This document shows, piece by piece, positions 13,879-20,278 of a stretch of DNA of 21,023 bases. The notes beneath the pieces are model-generated. The model saw only the letters and a program-made list of their open reading frames with translations, ran no database searches and was not told the origin of the DNA. The position numbers were made by a program, and so were the translations under genes. The stretch's first letter is position 1. Each line of letters starts with the position of its first letter. The stretch covers positions 1-21,023 of the IMG/VR virus record IMGVR_UViG_3300028883_000148, one strand, 5' to 3'. The DNA is from a virus.

Positions 13879-15884
13879 ACATTCTCCTTCCCGGCGATCA
13901 GTTCGAGAAGATCTTCCGGATATTGCCGACGATACTTCAGAACGATAGCCCGCCCGAGGATCGCTTGCTTCGGCGTGAGGCTGTTCTGGCGGGCGAGTGA
14001 GTGTCCGATCCGGATGTCTGCCTTCGAGAACCCCATGCCGTCTTCAGAGAATGCTCCGTCGCAATACCGGGCAACGATCCGGAGGGCGGAATGAATCGCG
14101 GAGATCTGTTCGTCTGTAAGCTTCGCCGCTTGTTCTTCGACGTGGCGGCGGGAGAGAGCTTTTGTTGCGGCTTCATCTACCTCGGCGGCGACTTGTGCTT
14201 CGAGGGATTCAAGGTCGATATCAATCGAAGATTTATCGATCTGATTATCGAGGGCTTTGTCGATTACTTCCTGTTTGTTCACAATGGCCCGGGCGATCTC
14301 GGCGTCGAGGCTTCCTTCAAGTACGATATGCTGAACAAGAACTGAGTTCGCTTGCCCGATACGGTGAGCCCGGTCTTCGGCTTGTGTCACATTCCCGGGA
14401 ACCCAATCAAGCTCCGCAAAGACGACGTGAGACGAGGCGGTAAGCGTCAAACCGACGCCCGCTGCGATAATGTTCCCGACGAAGAGCTTCACTTCCGGGT
14501 TGTTCTGGAATTCTTGAACCGCCCGGTCTCGCTCCTGCATCGGAGTCTCGCCGGTAATCCGAACCGTCGACCCGGGCAAGTCTTTTTCGATCGCTTTGAT
14601 AATCCCGTCGATTACGTCTTTATGATGAGCGAAACAGATCACTTTCCCAGACGAATCAATCGCGTCTCGGAGATGTTCAACGACGAACGGGATCTTCGAT
14701 ACAGCGGTATCGTGGCGAACCTTACTCATTTCAGAAAAAGCGGCAAAGCTTCCCTCGTTCAATGCCCGGACCGCCGCCCGGTAATCGTCTGGATTATCGG
14801 AAGCTTTCGCCAGTTCAACGGCATCGCGAAGACGGCTTAGATAATCCTCTTTAGCTTCGTACGCCGCTCGTTCGGACGCAATCGCGGAAGAGGAACCGTT
14901 TGAGGGGAGTTCAATTACTTGTCGGATCTTTGCCGGGAGTTCGGTAAGAACCTCGCTTTTCAGCCGGCGAACCATTATTGAAGACCGGAGCTTCTCCTGA
15001 AGTTCCTCGAGGTTCGACGCTCCCGATACGTCCCATCCGAACCCGTTATAATGCTTATCGCAGTATCTCGAAGTATAATAGTGCCAGCTCTTCCACGTCG
15101 CCGGATCGAGGGCATGAATGATCGGGAACAGTTCGACCGGTCGATTCACGATCGGCGTACCGGTAAGAAAGATCTTCCGGCGAGCCGGAATCGGCTCAAC
15201 CTTCTTCTCTGGATCTTTATTCCACTTACCAAAGACGGAGATCGTACGTTGAGCCTTCGGGTTCTTCAGGTAATGAACTTCGTCGGCGATCAATAAGTCC
15301 CAAGTAACGGCGTTGAGAGCTTGTTTGTGTTTTGTCAAGACGTCGTAATTCACGATCACGATATCAGGGTTCCCGGCGGGGTAATTCTGTTTAACAATGA
15401 TTCCGATCGATAACTTCCGAACAAGCCATTTGATAAGCTCTCGCCGCCAGTTCAGACGAAGCGAAGACGGACAAATAACGAGAACCCGTTTGATCGTCGG
15501 GTCTGAATTGATCACGCCGATCGCTTGAATCGTCTTCCCGAGACCCATCTCGTCTGCGATCAGTGTCGAAGGGCGACCGGAGGCGAATGCAATCCCGGCT
15601 TTCTGAAAAGGGAGGTAGTTAAGCCCTTCCGGGCGGGGAAGTTCAACGTCGGCGGAAGTCGCCCGGGACGCCTCAAGGCTTTCCCGTTTATGGCGAACAA
15701 TCTCCTCGAGGGCATTCTGGAGGTCAGGGTCGGCATACTTGCGGAGCTTGAGAGCCTTCTCCGGGTCGTCTGTTCTCCATTGCTTGAGCTTGCCGGACCA
15801 ATAGAACCCGGCGGCTTTCGGAATATGACGTTCCTCATACGTCGATTCCGCGACAAAAAAAGCGCCTTCTTTCAAAAGCTTCAT
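13875..15884 (-). CDS. SNF2-family DNA helicase/translocase
   Basis: 669 residues from the ATG at 15882-15884; an earlier ATG (15899) overlaps the SD GAGGAGAG and is rejected. Residues 1-60 form a small HARP-like domain (strand, K-A-A-G-F-Y-W, W-R-T-D-D-P). Motifs: Walker A D-E-M-G-L-G-K-T (about 111-118), D-E-V-H (201-204), G-T-P-I-V-N-R, then V-G-L-T-L-T and D-R-A-H-R-I-G-Q. This is the two-lobe SNF2 engine; phage versions resemble SMARCAL1-type annealing helicases and may remodel forks. A C-terminal region of about 100 residues is not recognised. Promoter P1 lies directly upstream. Confidence 0.88.
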   Translation of the reverse strand: MKLLKEGAFFVAESTYEERHIPKAAGFYWSGKLKQWRTDDPEKALKLRKYADPDLQNALEEIVRHKRESLEASRATSADVELPRPEGLNYLPFQKAGIAFASGRPSTLIADEMGLGKTIQAIGVINSDPTIKRVLVICPSSLRLNWRRELIKWLVRKLSIGIIVKQNYPAGNPDIVIVNYDVLTKHKQALNAVTWDLLIADEVHYLKNPKAQRTISVFGKWNKDPEKKVEPIPARRKIFLTGTPIVNRPVELFPIIHALDPATWKSWHYYTSRYCDKHYNGFGWDVSGASNLEELQEKLRSSIMVRRLKSEVLTELPAKIRQVIELPSNGSSSAIASERAAYEAKEDYLSRLRDAVELAKASDNPDDYRAAVRALNEGSFAAFSEMSKVRHDTAVSKIPFVVEHLRDAIDSSGKVICFAHHKDVIDGIIKAIEKDLPGSTVRITGETPMQERDRAVQEFQNNPEVKLFVGNIIAAGVGLTLTASSHVVFAELDWVPGNVTQAEDRAHRIGQANSVLVQHIVLEGSLDAEIARAIVNKQEVIDKALDNQIDKSSIDIDLESLEAQVAAEVDEAATKALSRRHVEEQAAKLTDEQISAIHSALRIVARYCDGAFSEDGMGFSKADIRIGHSLARQNSLTPKQAILGRAIVLKYRRQYPEDLLELIAGKENV

Positions 15885-15919
15885 CGATTCTCTCCTCATA
15901 ATTCAATGAACACAAAGGA

Positions 15920-15948
15920 AAGATAATTCACTTAACGTTCAGTGTCAA
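15920..15948 (-). promoter_or_regulatory. Promoter P1 with operator
   Basis: On the - strand TTGACA (15948-15943), 17 nt, TATCTT (15925-15920). CACTGAACGTTAAGTG, palindromic apart from one mismatched pair, lies at 15929-15944. A second half-site-like element, ATACTGAACTTTACTC, sits just upstream at 15949-15964. Confidence 0.65.
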
Positions 15949-15964
15949 GAGTAAAGTTCAGTAT

Positions 15965-16004
15965 AAAAAAGCCCGCTTAAACGACCGAAGCCGAGGAAGC
16001 GGGC
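15965..16004 (-). terminator. Intrinsic terminator
   Basis: GCCCGCTT (- strand, 16004-15997) pairs with AAGCGGGC (15978-15971), followed by TTTTTT (15970-15965). It ends the replication operon before promoter P1. Confidence 0.8.
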
Positions 16005-16062
16005 GAGGCGAATGAGACACCGAGACAAGAATAAGGTACACAATAAATAGAGAACCCACAAG

Positions 16063-16554
16063 CTACGGTCGATAAGTTCCGTCGCCAGAATTGAGGGCTT
16101 CTTGAATCGAGTCGGGAAGGCGGCTGGCTTTCGCGATCGCGGCATCGACGATCTTCAAGAATTCATTCCGCTTTGCGCCTCTGGCGAACAGGATATCGAC
16201 AATAACGTCGCCGAAGTACGGACTCTTCGCCAGCTCATCGAGGACTTCCTGCGATTCAGGATAACGAGGCTTCATCTCCGCGACCTTCTCCCGGGCGATA
16301 TTTATCGCCTCTTCGGCGACAGATTCAATCTTCACGCCGGTCCCGTCGTCGTAATCGTGGATTCGCCCGGGGAGACAATGGCGACAAAGATATTTCGCGA
16401 TCGGAACCCACGTTTTTTCTGAAATATACTCATGCCCTTCAATAAAAAACTCAGCGACTCTCATTTCACATTGTTCGCAGATTCCCGAATCGGAGGAGAA
16501 TTGATCCTCTCCATAGTTACCGGTTATATACCGGTCTGGGTTTACGTCACTCAT
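16063..16554 (-). CDS. Zinc-ribbon protein (163 aa)
   Basis: 163 residues. Two Cys pairs, C26-x2-C29 and C57-x2-C60, with strand-rich sequence between them, indicate a zinc ribbon. Residues 75-163 are helical. The upstream SD is AAAGGAG. It is the last gene of the replication operon, before the T-tailed terminator. No family was recognised; a replication or regulatory accessory role is possible. Confidence 0.65.
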   Translation of the reverse strand: MSDVNPDRYITGNYGEDQFSSDSGICEQCEMRVAEFFIEGHEYISEKTWVPIAKYLCRHCLPGRIHDYDDGTGVKIESVAEEAINIAREKVAEMKPRYPESQEVLDELAKSPYFGDVIVDILFARGAKRNEFLKIVDAAIAKASRLPDSIQEALNSGDGTYRP

Positions 16555-16576
16555 CGTTTACACTCCTTTTTTTGTT

Positions 16577-16813
16577 TTATTTATGATAATATTTCCCGTG
16601 GATTCGGCAATACTTTTCCGCTGGACAAAAATCACAATACTCTGCTGTATTGTCCGAAACGCACCCATTTGGATGAATAGAACTTTCGTGGAATGTGACA
16701 GGGACATTCTTTGCGACCCATATACAAAGGTCTTTATGTGCATCCGATAAAGAGATGTACTCTCTCTTACTCACTAAATTTTCGTATTCTTCTTGTGTTA
16801 AAAGTATTTGCAT
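16577..16813 (-). CDS. Small Cys-rich phage protein
   Basis: 78 residues with GAGGAG before the ATG. The start Q-I-L-L-T-Q-E-E-Y-E-N-L and the end with C51, then Y-C60-D-F-C63-P-A-E-K-Y-C69 and a final K-Y-Y-H-K, match a common type of small phage protein whose C-terminal cysteines probably bind zinc. Function is unknown. It is clearly more AT-rich than its neighbours and has no GATC in its coding sequence, unlike most of the window. Confidence 0.6.
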   Translation of the reverse strand: MQILLTQEEYENLVSKREYISLSDAHKDLCIWVAKNVPVTFHESSIHPNGCVSDNTAEYCDFCPAEKYCRIHGKYYHK

Positions 16814-16816
16814 CGG

Positions 16817-17590
16817 TTACACTCCTCTCCGCATATCCTCTCCCGTGATTGGAAGAAGTTGTAAGATTGCATGAAGCCGGGACGTGACCGGGGCGGCTCC
16901 GCCGCCGACGACCGATCTCTCGATCGCTTCCAGTTCGCCCGGCGTTCTGTTTGTAATCACGATCAAAGTCTTCTGGCGATCGACGATATGTTCAATCACT
17001 TCCCGGAAGACCTCGAAGGAATAGGCTTTCGTCGACGCTTGGAACAGTTCATCGACGCAAATAATCTGATTAGCCCGGTAAAGGCGGGCGATCTCGTGCG
17101 GCGTCGATTCAAGCGTGGCGGCAAAGACCGCGTTCATATACGCCCGATGAGTTGTATAGTGAAACCGGCGAGGATTCAGCCGGTCGAACCGAGTTACAAG
17201 CTCGACAAAGATCCGGGCGGCAAGATCCGTCTTTCCTCTCCCTTCCAGACCGTACAACCAGAACCCTCCGCCGAAAAGCCGTTCTTTCTGTTTGAGGAAG
17301 GTTTCGAGTACCTTATTCACTTCAGAACTATTCCCGTTCCGGAGTCTTCCCGGAAGCCCGGTCGTCGCGTTCTGGGCAACGGGAAGAGTAAACCCGAGGC
17401 GGCGATACAACCAATTCTCAAGCCCTGAATCGAGAAACTGTTTTCGGAGAGGCTCCCTTATCCGCTTCTCTTTCTGTTCCTCTTCAATCCTAATTCGTTC
17501 TTGTTCCGCGAATCTCGCCTCAATATGTTCCTCACAAAGATCATAGTTCAGGATTGACTCACGATCACAACCCTCAATTTTACACTTCAT
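16817..17590 (-). CDS. DnaC-like helicase loader ATPase
   Basis: 257 residues from the ATG at 17588-17590, preceded by GAGGGAACCG; the open frame runs further upstream but over the previous gene. The N-terminus has C3-x4-C8 and C19-x2-H22, a likely zinc site. The AAA+ core has Walker A G114-L-E-G-R-G-K-T121, Walker B I-C-V-D-E-L (177-182), I-V-I-T-N-R (sensor-like) and S-R-L-H (arginine-finger-like). Proteins of this type load the replicative helicase onto an initiator-bound origin. It follows the iteron-containing initiator gene closely, which supports the assignment. No helicase gene is visible here, so it may use the host helicase. Confidence 0.8.
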   Translation of the reverse strand: MKCKIEGCDRESILNYDLCEEHIEARFAEQERIRIEEEQKEKRIREPLRKQFLDSGLENWLYRRLGFTLPVAQNATTGLPGRLRNGNSSEVNKVLETFLKQKERLFGGGFWLYGLEGRGKTDLAARIFVELVTRFDRLNPRRFHYTTHRAYMNAVFAATLESTPHEIARLYRANQIICVDELFQASTKAYSFEVFREVIEHIVDRQKTLIVITNRTPGELEAIERSVVGGGAAPVTSRLHAILQLLPITGEDMRRGV

Positions 17591-18095
17591 CGGTTCCCTC
17601 GAGAAGTTTATGGTCTGGCAGATCTTCTGGAGAAGATAATAACATCGGGACCGTAAATACTCCAGTCTCGTAAGCTTCATCGATTGAAGGCACAAGCGTT
17701 TGATAAACCGTCGACCCGGACGGGAGAACGGTGAACGGAAAAAGAGCTTGATCGATTGGAAGAATCCCGTCGTCGACGGCAACGAGAACCGCCTTGATAT
17801 ACAACGCAAGAGATCGCCACTTACGGCGAACCTCTTTTTCATATTCCTCTTCCGCCGCCTTCGCTGTTCGTCGCGTACCTCTAGCGGAAGTGTGAGTGAA
17901 CCGTTTATCGTTCGGATCTGGGAGATCAATTCCGAGTCTATATTGTCTTCCAGACAGCGAAAAGCCGATCCCGGCGTAAGAGTCCCGGGCATAATAGAGA
18001 TACTGATCCGCTCCGAACCGGCGGAGATTACGCTCGATTTCTTCCCGGGAGGCGAAGCTCGAAACAGAAGTTCCCTCAGAATATTTCCTATTCAT
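17580..18095 (-). CDS. Conserved phage protein of unknown function
   Basis: 171 residues from the ATG at 18093-18095, with GGAAGGAG upstream; the frame has earlier ATGs but they fall inside the initiator gene. The pattern T-S-V...E-I-x-R-N-L-R-R-F-G-A, I-G-F-x-L-S-G-R-Q-Y-R, R-R-K-W-R-S-L-A-L-Y-I-K-A-V-L, and L-P-S-G-x-T-V matches a protein found in many tailed phages. Function is not established. Its position between initiator and helicase loader suggests a replication-related role. It overlaps both neighbours by a few bases. Confidence 0.7.
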   Translation of the reverse strand: MNRKYSEGTSVSSFASREEIERNLRRFGADQYLYYARDSYAGIGFSLSGRQYRLGIDLPDPNDKRFTHTSARGTRRTAKAAEEEYEKEVRRKWRSLALYIKAVLVAVDDGILPIDQALFPFTVLPSGSTVYQTLVPSIDEAYETGVFTVPMLLSSPEDLPDHKLLEGTDEV

Positions 18096-19140
18096 CGGCT
18101 TCTCCTTCCTGATCCTTGAGATACAGATCAAAGTATTCGCGACCGGCATCGTTGAGAGTAAACGTCTTCTCAAAGCGTTGATACTTCCCGAACCCGGACC
18201 GGGCGATTGCTTCAGCTGTTTTGTTGATCCCGGAGCTTCCGATCAATATCGTCGAACCGCCTTCGGCAATCGCTCTCCGGATCACATCTTCTTGAATGTC
18301 GCTCAAGATTCGGCGGTGCGTTGAATGAGATCGCTTTTCCGGTATTGTCCCGTCGAGATCCTGATTCACGGTTGCGCCGGTAACGACGAGATATCGTTTT
18401 TCAATATCCTTCCATCGCGCAAGCTTCCCGAATACATTCGTTACCTTGTACGGATAATCAGTCGTCGGGAGATCATTCTCTACGAACCAGAGAATCAGGT
18501 CTTGTAAATGATTTGCGTCGACTTCGCCGCGAACGAGAAGATTCTGGCAATTCCTGATTGCCTGTTCCCGGATCGCCTTCGTTGAATACCCGGGCTTCCA
18601 CACTGCACGACCAAGCAAATAAACGTCGACGAGATTTGTCGCGAGGCTCAACGCCTTCCTCGGGGAAAGCTTTTCAATAGATGGCATAGTACTCTCCTCT
18701 GGCTTTGTTTCTACTTCTTTACTTCTATGTGACTTGTGAGTTACATCTTGTTGTGACTTGTGAGTTACATCTTCCGTTATATCTTGCAGTATTCTATCGT
18801 TTAGCATTAAGAGACGTGACTTGTGAGTTACATCATTTCGATGAAAAGGAAGGTCGTACGATGAAGATCGAGGACCGCGACGACTCCGAACAACGAGCCC
18901 GGATTCCTCAAGGCGGCGAATCATTCGATTCACATAGACTCGATCGGTCCCGAATTCTTTTGCAAGCGTTGATTGCCCGGGGAAAGCAGATCCATTATTC
19001 CCGGCGAAGAACTTGAGCCGAAGGTATATCAGGATCGCGGTTCCCGAATCTCTGAGACTCGAAAGAATCCGCAATTCCTCAAAATTGAGAGGCTCATACC
19101 CTTGTGGGGAAGAATTAAAAGAGTTATCTTCTTCGTACAT
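18088..19140 (-). CDS. Replication initiator with winged helix and internal iterons
   Basis: 350 residues, SD CGAGAACCG (moderate). Residues 35-95 form a winged helix of the type seen in phage O-like initiators: S-A-F-P-G-Q-S-T-L-A-K-E-F-G-T-D-R-V-Y-V-N-R-M-I-R-R-L-E-E-S-G-L-V. Then D-V-T-H-K-S occurs three times (103-108, 124-129, 132-137), encoded by the 19-bp repeats. The middle (155-260) is helical, and the C-terminus has a second helical part. In lambda the origin iterons lie inside gene O, the same arrangement as here. Downstream lies the DnaC-like loader. Likely role: binds the iterons and recruits helicase loader and helicase. Confidence 0.75.
   Translation of the reverse strand: MYEEDNSFNSSPQGYEPLNFEELRILSSLRDSGTAILIYLRLKFFAGNNGSAFPGQSTLAKEFGTDRVYVNRMIRRLEESGLVVRSRRGPRSSSYDLPFHRNDVTHKSRLLMLNDRILQDITEDVTHKSQQDVTHKSHRSKEVETKPEESTMPSIEKLSPRKALSLATNLVDVYLLGRAVWKPGYSTKAIREQAIRNCQNLLVRGEVDANHLQDLILWFVENDLPTTDYPYKVTNVFGKLARWKDIEKRYLVVTGATVNQDLDGTIPEKRSHSTHRRILSDIQEDVIRRAIAEGGSTILIGSSGINKTAEAIARSGFGKYQRFEKTFTLNDAGREYFDLYLKDQEGEADE
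18729..18834. repeat. Three 19-bp iterons, candidate replication origin
   Basis: GTGACTTGTGAGTTACATC occurs exactly at 18729-18747, 18753-18771 and 18816-18834. Spacings are 24 and 63 bp, multiples of three, so the coding frame is kept. The unit is an imperfect palindrome (GTnACT-N4-AGTnAC). The 44 bp between copies two and three are AT-rich, as expected for a melting region. Confidence 0.7.
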
Positions 19141-19164
19141 CGGTTCTCGAATACCTCTTTGTCC

Positions 19165-19199
19165 AAACGCCCGGACGGTTCCCTCGCCGCCGGGCGTTT
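19165..19199. terminator. Strong bidirectional hairpin
   Basis: AAACGCCCGG (19165-19174) and CCGGGCGTTT (19190-19199) form a perfect 10-bp stem extended by three inner pairs. The stop codon of the upstream - strand gene lies at its edge. It may attenuate transcription entering the initiator gene. Confidence 0.65.
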
Positions 19200-19494
19200 A
19201 CTTTTGATCTCTAATAAGCTGCGACTCTTTTTCTGTAAATAATCCCCACCCGATCAAAGTGTTTTCCACGATAACCGAAAAAACAGTCAGAGATACACGA
19301 TAATCTTGTATCACTTCATTAAAAACATCTAATGGGCTTAATGAGGCATTATTTAAAAGTGGTCCAATTCTTACCGTATACACTAAACTATTCGCACCAA
19401 TACCCCAAGACGGAGGCATAATAGGCAAAGCGCCTTCGTTTAGTGCGTAGACAATCTCTTCCTCAGAATTGCACAAATAAGGGATCAGAACCAT
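19198..19494 (-). CDS. AT-rich hypothetical protein (98 aa)
   Basis: 98 residues from the ATG at 19492-19494, with GAGG 5 nt upstream; an earlier in-frame ATG at 19521 overlaps the previous gene and lacks an SD. The sequence is mixed: P-Y-L-C-N-S-E-E-E-I-V-Y-A-L-N-E-G-A-L-P-I, then a hydrophobic strand-rich middle with V-R-I-G-P-L and V-S-L-T-V-F-S-V-I-V. It is markedly more AT-rich than its neighbours, so it may be a recent arrival. No family was recognised. Its position just after the early regulator is a common place for phage accessory genes. Confidence 0.6.
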   Translation of the reverse strand: MVLIPYLCNSEEEIVYALNEGALPIMPPSWGIGANSLVYTVRIGPLLNNASLSPLDVFNEVIQDYRVSLTVFSVIVENTLIGWGLFTEKESQLIRDQK

Positions 19495-19504
19495 AACAAC
19501 CTCG

Positions 19505-19747
19505 CTACTTTTGGTCTTCACTCAACACAAGTTCCGCTTGTGCAGTGTAAAGCGGCGACCGAACCTCTTCTTCAGCAAGTCGAATGATCGCTTCCCGATG
19601 AGTCTCTTGCGGTTTCGCTCCTCCAAGCCAGCGTTGGACCGTCGACGGCGTGACACCGACTCGCCTCGCTATGTCGACCGCTTCCGGATAGATCTCGTTC
19701 AAGATATTCAGAGCGACTTTATACTTCGGAGGTCTTACTGCTTGCAT
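19505..19747 (-). CDS. HTH DNA-binding regulator
   Basis: 80 residues with AGGAG before the ATG. Residues 22-42 form a helix-turn-helix: A-V-D-I-A-R-R-V-G-V-T-P-S-T-V-Q-R-W-L-G-G. The N-terminus is basic (R-P-P-K-Y-K). Early phage regulator, first gene from promoter P0 in a divergent region, so it probably controls the early genes. The shape is closer to YdaS/Cro-like small proteins than to a full repressor. A partner role with the other XRE protein is possible. Confidence 0.75.
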   Translation of the reverse strand: MQAVRPPKYKVALNILNEIYPEAVDIARRVGVTPSTVQRWLGGAKPQETHREAIIRLAEEEVRSPLYTAQAELVLSEDQK

Positions 19748-19786
19748 ACGTTCATTCTCCTATTTACCTTAAATAGCGACTCTGGA

Positions 19787-19815
19787 AAGATAGTCTAATC
19801 GCTCGGTAAAGTAAA
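19787..19815 (-). promoter_or_regulatory. Promoter P0 for the early regulator
   Basis: On the - strand TTTACT (19815-19810), 17 nt, TATCTT (19792-19787). It does not contain the TACTGA-N4-TCAGTA operator. A convincing + strand promoter for the divergent genes was not found in the gap. Confidence 0.5.
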
Positions 19816-19833
19816 CATAAAACAGGAGCAAAG

Positions 19834-20127
19834 TTGAAAGATATTCCGCTCGGTCTGATTTTCCGGCTCTCAGATGGGGTCGAAAGTATTGTTCCTGAAG
19901 AAGTTAAATATGAGGAGGTAAGCGATGCCGAGGCTCATGAGCTTTTCAATGACGACCGATCGGGTCCGGGACTGGTCGAAGACAGTAACCCGGCGTATGG
20001 GCTGGAAACATCTCCGGTCGGGCGACGAATTGATCGCAGTCGAAAAGGCGATGGGTCTCAGGAAGGGCGAGAAGGTAAAGAGAATCGCCTTGATCCGGGT
20101 TGTATCGATATCGATTCCGAGACTTGA
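19834..20127 (+). CDS. Possible small protein overlapping the ASCH gene
   Basis: 97 residues from a TTG at 19834, with AGGAG 5 nt upstream. The first 30 codons lie before the next gene and have normal codon use. From 19925 it overlaps the ASCH-like gene in another frame, and its C-terminal half is polar and Gly/Arg/Asp-rich as expected of shadow reading. It may be translated as a leader or be spurious. No family was recognised. Confidence 0.35.
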   Translation: MKDIPLGLIFRLSDGVESIVPEEVKYEEVSDAEAHELFNDDRSGPGLVEDSNPAYGLETSPVGRRIDRSRKGDGSQEGREGKENRLDPGCIDIDSET

Positions 20128-20278
20128 TTCCATCGATCAGAGAGATGTGATCCGGGAGGGCTTTCCCGGAATGAAGCCGAAGGAATTCGTCGAGATGTTC
20201 TGCAAGGCGAATCATTGCAAGCCGGAAGATTGTGTTCGGCGGATTCACTTCGAATACATTGAGGCGTATAATGGGTAA
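19925..20278 (+). CDS. ASCH-like phage protein
   Basis: 117 residues with GAGGAGG before the ATG. The pattern M-S-F-S-M-T-T-D-R-V-R-D-W-S-K-T-V-T-R-R-M-G-W, then a G-D-E-L-I-A-V-E-K strand, V-K-R-I-A-L-I-R-V-V-S-I, E-G-F-P-G-M and a final I-H-F-E-Y-I strand matches a conserved phage protein with the ASCH fold, a relative of the PUA fold. ASCH proteins bind RNA or modified nucleosides; function of the phage members is unclear. It overlaps the methyltransferase start by 8 bp, so the two are translationally coupled. Confidence 0.72.
   Translation: MPRLMSFSMTTDRVRDWSKTVTRRMGWKHLRSGDELIAVEKAMGLRKGEKVKRIALIRVVSISIPRLDSIDQRDVIREGFPGMKPKEFVEMFCKANHCKPEDCVRRIHFEYIEAYNG

Noticed and set aside
18729-18834. 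Short CRISPR-like array
   Set aside because: Only three repeats with 5-bp and 44-bp spacers, all in frame within a coding gene; iterons explain them better.
19834-19924. + strand promoter in the divergent gap
   Set aside because: Candidate -35/-10 pairs were too weak to report; TTTACC with AAAGAT at 17-nt spacing matches only half of the -10 consensus.
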